A stretch of 19,382 bases of DNA from Lutibacter sp. UBA4458 (GCA_002390165.1 DGOU01000161.1:6228-25609), one strand, 5' to 3'; counted from the first letter of the stretch, positions 1-8,229 are shown. The notes: generated by a model from the letters alone, not told the origin. Program-made: numbers and translations.

Positions 1-269
1 GCAGAAAGTTCCGTTTCCTTAATTTCATTTGCTTTAGAAAGTGCTTTATTTAAAGCAATTACCAAATAATCTTCTATTTCTTCTTTATCGGTTAATTCTT
101 CAGAAATAGTTATATTTTTAATTTCATTATTAGCAGTAACAGAAACTTTAACAGCACCATTATTTGCTTGTTCATCAATAATTATAGTGTGTAAACGTTG
201 TTTTGTTGCTTCAATATTCTGTTGAGCTTCTTTCAACTTATCCATCATATTACCTAAATCACCAAACAT
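1..269 (-). CDS. YbaB/EbfC family nucleoid-associated protein, 3' part cut by window edge
   Basis: The reverse strand reads an open frame from ATG at 269 to the window edge, giving about 89 residues that begin MFGDLGNMMDKLKEAQ. This matches the N-terminus of the YbaB/EbfC family: small dimeric DNA-binding proteins of about 100-110 residues, often found near dnaX/recR in other bacteria. The visible part holds the first helix (MMDKLKEAQQNIEATKQRL), the central strands (VKVSVTANNEIKNITIS) and the start of the C-terminal helix (IEDYLVIALNKALSKANE), so only about 15-20 residues are missing. It is divergent from the oligopeptidase gene, 69 bp away. The family call is secure; the physiological role (nucleoid organisation or global regulation) is family knowledge only. 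Confidence 0.88.
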   Translation of the reverse strand, partial: MFGDLGNMMDKLKEAQQNIEATKQRLHTIIIDEQANNGAVKVSVTANNEIKNITISEELTDKEEIEDYLVIALNKALSKANEIKETELS

Positions 270-298
270 TTTAATATAATTTTAATTTTTATCGAAGG

Positions 299-306
299 CA
301 AATATA
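299..306 (-). promoter_or_regulatory. Predicted -7 box for the ybaB-like gene
   Basis: On the minus strand this reads TATATTTG, followed by C: a perfect match to the Bacteroidota -7 consensus TAnnTTTG. It lies 29 bp upstream of the ATG at 269. The -33 element is only a T-rich stretch near 327-331. The box is one base from the -7 box of the divergent oligopeptidase gene. Confidence 0.45.
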
Positions 307-307
307 C

Positions 308-315
308 TACTTTTG
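308..315 (+). promoter_or_regulatory. Predicted -7 box for the oligopeptidase gene
   Basis: TACTTTTG matches TAnnTTTG perfectly and lies 23 bp upstream of the ATG at 339, implying a very short leader. Only a T-run (286-290) stands at the expected -33 distance, so the promoter would be weak or activator-assisted. Confidence 0.42.
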
Positions 316-338
316 CCAAGTTAAATGAAAATAGCAAT

Positions 339-2408
339 ATGAATATAAATGCACCGATAGCAAAAAAAGTAGCTAAAAAATTAGAAAAACACGGAGATAT
401 TAGAATGGATGAATATTATTGGCTAAATAATAAAGAAAATCCTGATGTTGTAGCATACTTAAATGCAGAGAATGAATATTATAATGCTAAAACTTCAAAT
501 ATTAAGACGTTACAAGAAGATTTATTTCAGGAAATGAAATCTCGAATTAAAGAAGATGACGAATCAGTTCCTTATAAAAAGAATCAATATTTATACATTA
601 CAAAATTTAAAACTGGACAGCAATATCCTATTTATACGCGAAAAAAAGATGTTAAAAATGCGGTTGAAGAAATTATGTTTGATGTTAATAAAATGGCAGA
701 AAAACATGCGTATTATAGTTTGTCAGGTATTTCTGTTAGCCCAAACAATAAAATTGCAGCTTATGGAATTGATAAGGTAAGTAGAAGGCAATATACTTTG
801 CACTTTAAAAATTTAGACACTAATGAAGTATTAGAAGATAGAATAGAAAACACTACAGGTTCAGCAACTTGGGCAAAGGATAATAAAACCATTTTTTATA
901 CTCAAAAAAATCCTACTACTTTACGAGGCGAAAAAATATTTAAACATGTTTTAGGAACAAATTCAGAAGATGATACTGAAATTTATTTTGAAAAAGATGA
1001 AGCTTTTAGCACATATGTTTATAAAACAAAATCAGAAAAGTATCTAGTAATAGGTTCTTATAGCACGGTTTCTAGTGAATTTAGAATATTAGAGAGTGAT
1101 AATCCAAACGGAGAATTTAAAATATTTCAACCAAGAGAACGAGATTTGGAATATAGTATAGCACATTTTAATGAGCACTTTTATATTTTAACCAATAAAG
1201 ATGCTGCTATTAATTTTAAATTAATGAGAACTTCTGTAAAAACTACTAATAAAGAGAATTGGGAAGAAGTAATGCCACACAGAAACGATGTATTGTTAGA
1301 AGATATTTCCATATTTAAAGATTTTTTAGTGATAGAGGAACGAAGTAATGGTTTAAATAAAATTAGAATTAAAAGATGGGATAAAACGGAAGATTTTTAT
1401 TTGCCTTTTGAAGAAGAAACCTATTCGGCAGGAGTTTATTTTAATCCAGAGTACAATACCAATGTAATTCGTTATGGATATAATTCTATGACAACTCCAA
1501 ATTCTGTTATCGATTTTAATGTACTTGATAAAACAAAAACCATTAAAAAGGAGCAACAAGTATTAGGAGGTGATTTTGATAAAAATAATTATAATAGTGA
1601 ACGAATTTGGGCAAAGGCAGAAGATGGAATTGAAATTCCAATATCCTTAGTGTATCATAAAAACACAAGCCTAACCAAAAACACACCGTTATTATTATAT
1701 GGTTATGGATCATACGGTTATACTATTGATGCAGGATTCAGTTCTACACGTTTAAGTTTATTAAATAGAGGTTTTGTTTTTGCAATTGCACATGTTAGAG
1801 GAAGTGAATATTTAGGAAGAAATTGGTACGAAACAGGTAAATTACTACATAAAAAAAACACGTTTACCGATTTCATTTCCTGTGGTAAACATTTAATTAA
1901 TAAAAACTATACTTCAGAAAAACATTTATACGCAAGTGGTGGTTCAGCAGGAGGATTATTAATGGGAGCAATACTAAATATACAACCAGAATTATTTAAT
2001 GGTGTAGTAGCTAATGTTCCTTTTGTAGATGTTTTAACCACTATGTTAGACGAAACAATTCCTTTAACCACAGGTGAATACGATGAATGGGGAAATCCTA
2101 ATGATAAAAAATATTACGATTATATAAAATCCTATTCTCCAATTGATAATGTTATTGCTCAAAATTATCCAAATATGTTAGTAACAACTGGATTACACGA
2201 TTCTCAAGTGCAATATTTTGAACCTGCAAAGTGGGTTGCAAAGCTAAGAGAATTAAAAACAGATAAAAATATGTTGTTGCTACATACAAACATGGAAGCT
2301 GGACATGGAGGGGCTTCTGGTAGATTTAATGCCTTAAAAGAAACCGCAAGAGACTACGGATTTATTTTAGGATTAGAAGGTTACACTTCATTTAAAAAAA
2401 ATTATTAA
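339..2408 (+). CDS. ptrB: Oligopeptidase B (protease II), S9A family serine peptidase
   Basis: Cytoplasmic serine peptidase of the prolyl-oligopeptidase clan that cleaves short peptides after Arg or Lys. The 689 residues match the usual length of protease II, and there is no signal peptide. The N-terminal part (about 1-410) is the beta-propeller that limits substrate size; the C-terminal part is the alpha/beta hydrolase domain. The triad is visible: Ser536 in GGSAGG, Asp621 in GLHDSQV and His656 in AGHGG. The stretch DVLTTMLDETIPLTTGEYDEWGNP (about 566-588) is the oligopeptidase B signature, in which two acidic residues bind the basic P1 side chain; here they appear to be Glu580 and Asp582, Asp replacing the usual Glu. 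The start at 339 fits the family N-terminus. No terminator is visible after the stop. Specificity is inferred from family motifs. Confidence 0.9.
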   Translation: MNINAPIAKKVAKKLEKHGDIRMDEYYWLNNKENPDVVAYLNAENEYYNAKTSNIKTLQEDLFQEMKSRIKEDDESVPYKKNQYLYITKFKTGQQYPIYTRKKDVKNAVEEIMFDVNKMAEKHAYYSLSGISVSPNNKIAAYGIDKVSRRQYTLHFKNLDTNEVLEDRIENTTGSATWAKDNKTIFYTQKNPTTLRGEKIFKHVLGTNSEDDTEIYFEKDEAFSTYVYKTKSEKYLVIGSYSTVSSEFRILESDNPNGEFKIFQPRERDLEYSIAHFNEHFYILTNKDAAINFKLMRTSVKTTNKENWEEVMPHRNDVLLEDISIFKDFLVIEERSNGLNKIRIKRWDKTEDFYLPFEEETYSAGVYFNPEYNTNVIRYGYNSMTTPNSVIDFNVLDKTKTIKKEQQVLGGDFDKNNYNSERIWAKAEDGIEIPISLVYHKNTSLTKNTPLLLYGYGSYGYTIDAGFSSTRLSLLNRGFVFAIAHVRGSEYLGRNWYETGKLLHKKNTFTDFISCGKHLINKNYTSEKHLYASGGSAGGLLMGAILNIQPELFNGVVANVPFVDVLTTMLDETIPLTTGEYDEWGNPNDKKYYDYIKSYSPIDNVIAQNYPNMLVTTGLHDSQVQYFEPAKWVAKLRELKTDKNMLLLHTNMEAGHGGASGRFNALKETARDYGFILGLEGYTSFKKNY

Positions 2409-2413
2409 ATTTG
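2406..2413 (+). promoter_or_regulatory. Possible -7 box upstream of the cysteine-synthase-like gene
   Basis: TAAATTTG followed by C matches TAnnTTTG and overlaps the oligopeptidase stop codon, 67 bp before the next ATG. No TTTG-type -33 element is seen at the right distance. In such AT-rich DNA the match could be chance, and read-through from upstream is also possible. Confidence 0.28.
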
Positions 2414-2480
2414 CATGTTAACTAATAGTAATTTTTATAAATCTATATTTAATTTATTATTAGAAATAAAACTCTAAAAA

Positions 2481-3515
2481 ATGACAAAAAATACAGGTAT
2501 TAGTAATACTATTTTAGACCTCATAGGCAACACACCATTAATTAGATTAAACAAAATAACAAAAGACCTTCCAGGAAATTTTTATGCTAAATACGAAGGA
2601 TTTAATCCAGGGCATTCTATGAAAGATAGAATTGCTTTACATATTATTGAAACGGCAGAAAAAAAAGGAATTCTAAATAAAGACAGTACCATAGTTGAAA
2701 CCACTTCTGGTAATACAGGCTTTAGCTTAGCTTTAGTTAGTATTATTAAAGGATATAAATGTATGTTGGCTGTTAATTCTAAAGCCTCTGCAGGTAAAAT
2801 TAATATGCTAAAGGCTATGGGAGCAAAGGTATATGTTTGTCCTGCTCATGTTAAAGCAGATGATCCGAGATCTTATTACGAAGTAGCAAAAAGATTACAT
2901 AGAGAAACAGCAAATTCTGTTTATATCAATCAATATTTTAACGAATTAAATTCTGAAGCATATTACCTTTCTTTAGGTCCAGAAATTTGGAAACAAACCG
3001 AAGGTAAAATTACGCATTTAGTTGCTGCAAGTGGTACAGGAGGAACTATTTCAGGCGTTTCAAAATATTTAAAAGAACAAAATCCCGATGTTAAATCTTT
3101 AGGCGTAGATGCTTATGGTTCTATCTTGAAAAAATTTCATGAAACAGGAGTTTTTGATAAAGAAGAAATTTATCCATATAGAATAGAAGGATTAGGTAAA
3201 AATTTAATTCCAACTGCAACCCATTTTGAAGTTATTGATGTTTTTGAAAAAGTTACCGATGAAGCAGCTGCTCATAGAGCAAGGGAGTTAGCAGTAACAG
3301 AAGGTTTATTTACAGGTTATACAAGTGGTGCAGTAGTACAAGCTGCAATACAATATGCTGAAAAAGGAATGTTTGACAAAAATTCTAATGTTGTTTTAAT
3401 ATTGCCTGACCATGGCTCTCGTTATATGGAAAAAATTTATAGCGATGATTGGATGAAAGAACAAGGTTTTTTTGATACGCAAAAACAAGCTTTAGAAGAA
3501 GTAGAATATTTATAG
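2481..3515 (+). CDS. PLP-dependent cysteine synthase-family enzyme; candidate cysteate synthase
   Basis: Fold-type II PLP enzyme of the cysteine synthase / cystathionine beta-synthase family, 344 residues. Visible motifs: IGNTPLIRL (15-23), the Schiff-base Lys48 in NPGHSMKDR, the substrate loop TTSGNTG, the phosphate-binding loop GTGGTISG, and a C-terminal [18 protein letters not shown] block that resembles CBS-type members more than CysK. NPGHS differs from the usual NPGxS form with a small residue at that place. The family replaces the beta substituent of serine derivatives, typically O-acetylserine or O-phosphoserine, with sulfide or another nucleophile. The next gene is an alpha-oxoamine synthase of the type that uses cysteate for capnine-like sulfonolipids in Bacteroidota. 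An attractive but unproved role is therefore cysteate synthesis from a serine ester and sulfite. Ordinary cysteine synthase is the main alternative. A terminator follows the gene. Confidence 0.85.
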   Translation: MTKNTGISNTILDLIGNTPLIRLNKITKDLPGNFYAKYEGFNPGHSMKDRIALHIIETAEKKGILNKDSTIVETTSGNTGFSLALVSIIKGYKCMLAVNSKASAGKINMLKAMGAKVYVCPAHVKADDPRSYYEVAKRLHRETANSVYINQYFNELNSEAYYLSLGPEIWKQTEGKITHLVAASGTGGTISGVSKYLKEQNPDVKSLGVDAYGSILKKFHETGVFDKEEIYPYRIEGLGKNLIPTATHFEVIDVFEKVTDEAAAHRARELAVTEGLFTGYTSGAVVQAAIQYAEKGMFDKNSNVVLILPDHGSRYMEKIYSDDWMKEQGFFDTQKQALEEVEYL

Positions 3516-3534
3516 TTTAAAATTTTTATAAAAT

Positions 3535-3576
3535 AAAAAAAAGAGGTTATCTAAATTAGTTTAACCTCTTTTTTTA
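3535..3576 (+). terminator. Intrinsic terminator after the cysteine-synthase-like gene
   Basis: Nine-base arms AAGAGGTTA (3541-3549) and TAACCTCTT (3562-3570) pair around a 12-base loop, followed by a T tract to 3575. An A tract before the stem would also let it work on the opposite strand. Confidence 0.85.
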
Positions 3577-3587
3577 TGCCTTTTACA

Positions 3588-3619
3588 TTTGATTAGCACA
3601 AAAAAAATACCTTACTTTG
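3588..3619 (+). promoter_or_regulatory. Predicted promoter of the alpha-oxoamine synthase gene
   Basis: TTTG at 3588-3591 (-33) is followed after 20 bp by TTACTTTG at 3612-3619, a seven-of-eight match to TAnnTTTG, then C. The spacing is right for Bacteroidota promoters. The start codon lies 53 bp downstream, and a terminator stands just upstream, so the gene probably has its own transcription start. Confidence 0.48.
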
Positions 3620-3672
3620 CAATCTTATTGAATGTAATTATTAAATTTACATTTAGTCCAAAATAAAATATA

Positions 3673-4920
3673 ATGAAAGACTTATTTGAAAGAATTATAA
3701 AAGATAAAGGACCTCTTGGAAAATGGGCAAAACAGGCAGAAGGATATTATGTTTTTCCAAAATTAGAAGGTGAAATCTCCAATAGAATGATTTTTAATGG
3801 AAAGAGGGTAATAACTTGGAGCATAAATGATTACTTGGGTTTATCTAACCATCCTGAAGTTAGAAAAGCAGATGCAGAAGCAGCAGCAGAATACGGAATG
3901 GCTTACCCAATGGGAGCAAGAATGATGTCGGGTCATACAAAATTTCACGAACAATTAGAACAAGAATTAGCTACTTTTGTTGATAAAGAATCAGCTTATT
4001 TAGTAAATTTTGGTTACCAAGGTATGGTATCTGCAATTGATGCTTTAGTAACAAAACATGATGTTATTGTTTATGATATGGATGCTCATGCTTGTATTAT
4101 TGATGGCGTTAGATTACATGCAGGTAAACGATTTACTTTTCAACATAACAATATTGAAAGCTTGGAAACTAACCTTAGACGAGCAACCAAACTAGCAGAA
4201 GAAAATAACGGAGGTATTTTGGTAATTTCTGAAGGTGTTTTTGGTATGCGGGGCGAACAAGGTGTATTAAAGGAAATAGTAGATTTAAAGAAAAAATATA
4301 ACTTTAGATTATTAGTGGATGATGCCCACGGTTTTGGAACTTTAGGAAAAGATGGAAAAGGAGCTGGTTTTGAACAAGGAGTACAAGATGATATTGATGT
4401 TTATTTTGCAACTTTCGCAAAATCTATGGCAGGTATTGGAGCATTTTTTGCAGCAGATAAAGATATTATTCAATACTTACAATATAACATGCGTTCGCAA
4501 ATGTTTGCTAAATCGTTACCAATGCCAATGGTTAAAGGTGCGTTAAAACGTTTAGATATGTTAAGAACAATGCCTGAATTAAAAGAAAAACTTTGGGAAA
4601 ATGTAAACGCATTACAGAGTGGTTTAAAGGAAAATGGATTTAATATAGGGGATACAAACACTTGTGTTACACCCGTTTTTTTAGAAGGAGATATTCCTGA
4701 AGCAATGGCAATGGTAAATGATTTACGTGAAAATTATGGTATTTTTTGTTCTATAGTTGTATATCCAGTTGTGCCAAAAGGAATGATTTTATTAAGATTA
4801 ATTCCTACAGCAACACATAATTTAGAAGATGTTAAAGAAACTATTACTGCTTTTTCTGCAATAAGAGAAAAATTGGAAAAAGGAATTTATAAAAGAATTG
4901 CAGCTGCAATGATGAAATAA
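3673..4920 (+). CDS. Alpha-oxoamine synthase, serine palmitoyltransferase / cysteate acyltransferase type
   Basis: Fold-type I PLP enzyme that condenses an amino acid with a fatty acyl thioester, with decarboxylation. The 415 residues lack a signal peptide or membrane segment. Visible: NDYLGLSNHPEV (about 53-64), the PMGARMMSGHTKFHEQLE substrate region, the PLP pyridine ligand Asp216 with His219 in VDDAHGFG, and Schiff-base Lys250 in TFAKS. The family includes serine palmitoyltransferase, KBL and AONS. From memory, the sequence is very like the conserved flavobacterial protein reported as the cysteate-fatty acyl transferase needed for capnine synthesis and efficient gliding in Flavobacterium johnsoniae. 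The neighbouring cysteine-synthase-like enzyme fits a sulfonolipid route. Serine palmitoyltransferase (sphingolipids) is the alternative, because substrate choice cannot be read by eye. The family call is firm; the sulfonolipid role is moderate. Confidence 0.87.
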   Translation: MKDLFERIIKDKGPLGKWAKQAEGYYVFPKLEGEISNRMIFNGKRVITWSINDYLGLSNHPEVRKADAEAAAEYGMAYPMGARMMSGHTKFHEQLEQELATFVDKESAYLVNFGYQGMVSAIDALVTKHDVIVYDMDAHACIIDGVRLHAGKRFTFQHNNIESLETNLRRATKLAEENNGGILVISEGVFGMRGEQGVLKEIVDLKKKYNFRLLVDDAHGFGTLGKDGKGAGFEQGVQDDIDVYFATFAKSMAGIGAFFAADKDIIQYLQYNMRSQMFAKSLPMPMVKGALKRLDMLRTMPELKEKLWENVNALQSGLKENGFNIGDTNTCVTPVFLEGDIPEAMAMVNDLRENYGIFCSIVVYPVVPKGMILLRLIPTATHNLEDVKETITAFSAIREKLEKGIYKRIAAAMMK

Positions 4921-4938
4921 TTACAAATAAAAGCGAAT

Positions 4939-4974
4939 AAAAAAACCTTTTAGAATTTCTAAAAGGTTTTTTTT
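4939..4974. terminator. Bidirectional intrinsic terminator between convergent genes
   Basis: A long perfect hairpin, arms AAAAAACCTTTTAGA and TCTAAAAGGTTTTTT around a three-base loop (4955-4957), with an A tract on one side and a T tract on the other. It can end transcription of both the alpha-oxoamine synthase gene (plus) and the regulator gene (minus, ending at 4999). Confidence 0.9.
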
Positions 4975-4998
4975 ATTTATCGTATTACTAATATTTAA

Positions 4999-5685
4999 TT
5001 AGTAACCTTCGGAAATATTTTTAAGAGCGTTTAAATCTAAGATTTTAATTTTTTTCCCTTTTAAATCAATAATTTTATCTTTTTTCAAATTTGATAATAA
5101 TCTAATTGCCGATTCTGTAGCTGTACCTATTGTATTCGCAATTTCTTCTCTAGTTAAAACAATATCAATAAAACCTTCGCTATCCTTACCAAAAATATCA
5201 TTTAAATTCATAATAATTGTGGCTAAGCGATCTTTAACTGGTTTTTGAGCCATTTCTGAAATTAGGTTATTGGCTTCATTTAATTGATGCGAAATATTTT
5301 TCATAATACTTAAAGAAAATAGAGAATTTTCTTTAAGTACCTCTAAAATGTCTCCTTTAGGGATAAAACAAACTCGCATATCTTCCAAGGCTGTTACATT
5401 TAAACCAACCGGTTCATCGCTTAAAATAGACCTATGACCTAAAATATCACCACCTTTAATAAACTTTATTATTTGTTCTTTACCGTTTGTGTTAAGTTTT
5501 GTTAACTTACATTTTCCTTGGTTAATACAATAAAGTCCATTAATAGCACTACCTTCTGTCATTAAGTTTTCACCTTTTTTTATTAAAAGGGATGTTTTAT
5601 GCTCAGAAAATAACTCTAACTCTTCGTGCGATAAATTTCTTAAAGCATTTAATCTTTTTACAATACATTGGGTACAATTTCCCAT
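4999..5685 (-). CDS. Crp/FNR family oxygen-responsive transcription regulator (candidate)
   Basis: 228 residues: an N-terminal cysteine pair, a cyclic-nucleotide-type beta-roll sensor domain (about 20-110), a dimerisation helix (about 118-145) and a C-terminal winged helix-turn-helix (about 150-215; LTREEIANTIGTATESAIRLLS). Glu191 and Arg195 of the recognition helix align with the base-contacting Glu209 and Arg213 of E. coli FNR. Cys4, Cys7 and Cys106 align with FNR ligands Cys20, Cys23 and Cys122, but the position of Cys29 is Asn13. Extra cysteines at 53 and 59 are present. A [4Fe-4S] cluster with three Cys and another ligand is therefore plausible, as is loss of the cluster. The gene diverges from ccoI, and FNR-like boxes lie before ccoI and ccoS, so it is the likely activator of the cbb3 oxidase genes. 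It ends at a shared terminator. Confidence 0.87.
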   Translation of the reverse strand: MGNCTQCIVKRLNALRNLSHEELELFSEHKTSLLIKKGENLMTEGSAINGLYCINQGKCKLTKLNTNGKEQIIKFIKGGDILGHRSILSDEPVGLNVTALEDMRVCFIPKGDILEVLKENSLFSLSIMKNISHQLNEANNLISEMAQKPVKDRLATIIMNLNDIFGKDSEGFIDIVLTREEIANTIGTATESAIRLLSNLKKDKIIDLKGKKIKILDLNALKNISEGY

Positions 5686-5722
5686 ATTTAGCTCAAATAT
5701 TTTCTGTAAGGATTAATTTGTG

Positions 5723-5730
5723 CAAATGTA
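5723..5730 (-). promoter_or_regulatory. Predicted -7 box of the Crp/FNR-type regulator gene
   Basis: The minus strand reads TACATTTG followed by C, a perfect TAnnTTTG match, 37 bp upstream of the start codon at 5685. No clear TTTG -33 element is found. Instead the FNR-like palindrome at 5740-5753 occupies that region, which suggests autoregulation. Confidence 0.45.
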
Positions 5731-5739
5731 CAAAATTTA

Positions 5740-5753
5740 ATGATATTTGTCAT
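5740..5753. promoter_or_regulatory. FNR-type operator between the regulator gene and ccoI
   Basis: ATGATATTTGTCAT is a near-perfect inverted repeat (ATGA/TCAT arms) and matches the FNR core TGAT-N4-ATCA with one mismatch. Its centre (5746.5) is exactly 32 bp upstream of the centre of the ccoI -7 box, close to -40. That is the same geometry as the box upstream of ccoS. Confidence 0.6.
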
Positions 5754-5774
5754 ACAAGTGTTACAAATTATCAA

Positions 5775-5782
5775 TAGTTTTG
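5775..5782 (+). promoter_or_regulatory. Predicted -7 box of ccoI
   Basis: TAGTTTTG is a perfect TAnnTTTG match, 20 bp before the ccoI start at 5803. The normal -33 element is absent. The FNR-like box at 5740-5753 lies at the class II activation distance instead. Confidence 0.5.
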
Positions 5783-5802
5783 TGATTTAATTTAAGAATT
5801 AA

Positions 5803-8172
5803 ATGAATACTAATACATGTTATCATTGTGGGTTAGATTGTGGTAAAAATCCTGTTAAATTTAATGACAAATATTTTTGCTGTAATGGGTGTAAAACGGT
5901 TTATGAAATACTCAATGCTAACGAATTAGGTTGCTATTATGATTTAGAAAGTAATCCAGGAACCATTCCTTCTGAAATAAAGGATAAATATTCCTATTTA
6001 GAAAATCAAGAAATTGTAAGTAAACTTTTAGAATTTGATGATGGTACAATTGCTGTTTCTGAATTTTATATACCTAGTATTCATTGTAGTTCTTGCATTT
6101 GGGTATTAGAAAATTTGAGTAAATTAAATTCTGGAGTTATTACTTCTTTAGTCAATTTTCCAAAAAAAACTGTCCGTATTACGTATAAAACTAATGCTAC
6201 CAATTTAAAAGAGGTAGTGGAGTTATTAACTTCAATTGCTTATGAACCATATATTAGTTTAGAGGATGCAGATGCTAAAAAAAATAAGGTAAGCAAAACG
6301 TTAATTTATCAATTAGTTATTGCTGCTTTTGTTTTTGGAAATGTTATGATGTTATCTTTTCCAGAATATTTTCAAGTGGAAGGATTTTGGATAAATAAAT
6401 ATAAAATTGTATTTCGATGGCTTATGCTATTAATGTCTATTCCAGTGGTAGTTTATTCTGCTAAAGATTATTTTATTTCGGCATATAAAGGACTAAGTCA
6501 CAAAATTTTAAATATTGATGTTCCAGTTGCGTTAGGGGTTTCGGTTCTTTTTATAAGAAGTTCTACAGAAGTTGTTTTAAATACAGGAGGAGGTTTTTTT
6601 GATAGCTTAACTGGTTTAATTTTCTTTTTGTTATTAGGTAAGTTTTTTCAACAAAAAACCTATAATTTTTTATCGTTTGAACGAGATTATAAATCGTATT
6701 TTCCAATTGCAGTTACTAAAATTATTGATGGTAAGGAAATTCCTATAGCAGTTAAAGATATATTAGAAGGAGATAGATTGTTAATTAGAAATCAAGAATT
6801 AATTCCGGTAGATGCTATTTTAATTAATGGCACTGCATCCATTGATTATAGTTTTGTTACAGGAGAATCAATTCCAGTAATAAAAAAATCTGGAGATAAG
6901 TTATTTGCTGGAGGTAAGCAAACTGCAGGAATTATTGAAGTAGATGTGATTAATGTGTTAGAACAGAGTTATTTAACGCAGTTATGGAGCAATGATATCT
7001 TTAAAAAATCTCATGAAAAAACTATTAAAAATATTACCGATTCTATAAGCAAATATTTTACTGCAATAATACTCACCATTGCATTATTTGCAGGAATTTA
7101 TTGGTATTTTGTAAACCCTTCTTTAGCGTTTAATATTGTTACTGCAGTTTTAATCATAGCTTGTCCTTGCGCATTGGCATTGTCTGCACCGTTTGCATTT
7201 GGTAATATGTTACGCATTTTTGGTTATCAGAAATTATATCTTAAAAATGCTGAAGTAATTGAGCAAATGTCAAAAATTGATACTATTATTTTTGATAAAA
7301 CGGGAACTATTACTTCAAATGAAGGGTCAAAAATTAATTATGAGGGAACAAAATTAACTTCTAAAGAATTACAACAAATTAAAGCAATAATAAGAGGTTC
7401 AAATCATCCCTTAAGCAGAGCATTATATGATGCAATTATAGAAGATTGTTCAAGTGAAAAACCTATTGCTTTTAATGAAATTATTGGAAAAGGAATTGAA
7501 TCATCGTTTAAAGATACTTCTTTTGAATTGGGTTCTGCAAGCTTTGTAGGAATTGAACAAATTGAGCTTAATGAGACTTCAATTTATGTTAAAATAAATA
7601 AAGTGATAAAGGGGAAATTTAAGCTATCCAATACATATAGACAGGGAATTAAAGATATCTTTAAAAATCTTTCTAAAAAATACGAGCTTATAATTCTTTC
7701 TGGTGATAATGAAGGAGAAAAAGAAACATTAAAAGCGATGTTGCCTCAATCAACACAGTTTCAATTTAATCAGAAGCCAGAAAATAAATTAAATTTCATA
7801 AAAAATCTTCAGAGTAATGGAAATCATGTATTAATGCTAGGTGATGGATTAAATGATGCAGGAGCTTTGGCTCAAAGTAATGTTGGTATTGCCATTTCAG
7901 AAAATATAAATGTGTTTTCACCAGCTTGTGATGGTATATTAGATGCAAATCTTTTTAACAAAATACCAAAGTTTTTAACATTAGCATATAAAACGGTTCG
8001 CATTATTAAAATTAGTTTTATTTTATCCTTTTTATATAATGTAATAGGAATGTATTTTGCCTTAACAGGGCAACTAACACCAGTTGTTGCTGCAATATTA
8101 ATGCCTGCGAGTTCTATTACCATTGTAATATTTGTTACTGTATTAACTAACTGGATATCAAAAAAAAATTAA
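5803..8172 (+). CDS. ccoI: Copper-transporting P1B-type ATPase CcoI/FixI
   Basis: Inner-membrane ATPase that exports copper to the periplasmic side for CuB loading of cbb3 oxidase. In order over 789 residues: an N-terminal cysteine-rich metal-binding region (CYHCGLDC, FCCNGC; about 6-31), an HMA-like domain with Cys95-x2-Cys98, about eight membrane helices (the first four near 165-290), a TGES actuator motif, the transport motif CPC (454-456), the phosphorylated Asp498 in DKTGT, the P1B-specific His535-Pro536, and Asp681 to Asp685 in GDGLNDA. The last two helices end the protein. The cysteine-rich head plus CPC and the position beside ccoS-ccoNO mark it as CcoI rather than a general copper-resistance CopA. 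It is probably transcribed alone from the FNR-type promoter at 5740-5782. Confidence 0.95.
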   Translation: MNTNTCYHCGLDCGKNPVKFNDKYFCCNGCKTVYEILNANELGCYYDLESNPGTIPSEIKDKYSYLENQEIVSKLLEFDDGTIAVSEFYIPSIHCSSCIWVLENLSKLNSGVITSLVNFPKKTVRITYKTNATNLKEVVELLTSIAYEPYISLEDADAKKNKVSKTLIYQLVIAAFVFGNVMMLSFPEYFQVEGFWINKYKIVFRWLMLLMSIPVVVYSAKDYFISAYKGLSHKILNIDVPVALGVSVLFIRSSTEVVLNTGGGFFDSLTGLIFFLLLGKFFQQKTYNFLSFERDYKSYFPIAVTKIIDGKEIPIAVKDILEGDRLLIRNQELIPVDAILINGTASIDYSFVTGESIPVIKKSGDKLFAGGKQTAGIIEVDVINVLEQSYLTQLWSNDIFKKSHEKTIKNITDSISKYFTAIILTIALFAGIYWYFVNPSLAFNIVTAVLIIACPCALALSAPFAFGNMLRIFGYQKLYLKNAEVIEQMSKIDTIIFDKTGTITSNEGSKINYEGTKLTSKELQQIKAIIRGSNHPLSRALYDAIIEDCSSEKPIAFNEIIGKGIESSFKDTSFELGSASFVGIEQIELNETSIYVKINKVIKGKFKLSNTYRQGIKDIFKNLSKKYELIILSGDNEGEKETLKAMLPQSTQFQFNQKPENKLNFIKNLQSNGNHVLMLGDGLNDAGALAQSNVGIAISENINVFSPACDGILDANLFNKIPKFLTLAYKTVRIIKISFILSFLYNVIGMYFALTGQLTPVVAAILMPASSITIVIFVTVLTNWISKKN

Positions 8173-8229
8173 ATATTTGTACTAGCAAATAAAAAAATGT
8201 AGTTTTATATATATTTTTAAAATAATTAT

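Noticed and set aside
7872..8123. Antisense frames inside ccoI, ccoNO, ptrB and the PPK2 genes as extra small genes
   Set aside because: They lie wholly within strongly conserved coding sequence, show no recognisable domains and have no start signals of their own.
8174..8191. Inverted repeat TATTTG / CAAATA just after the ccoI stop
   Set aside because: Only six AT-rich base pairs, a six-base loop and no T tract, so it is not credible as an intrinsic terminator; probably chance in AT-rich DNA.
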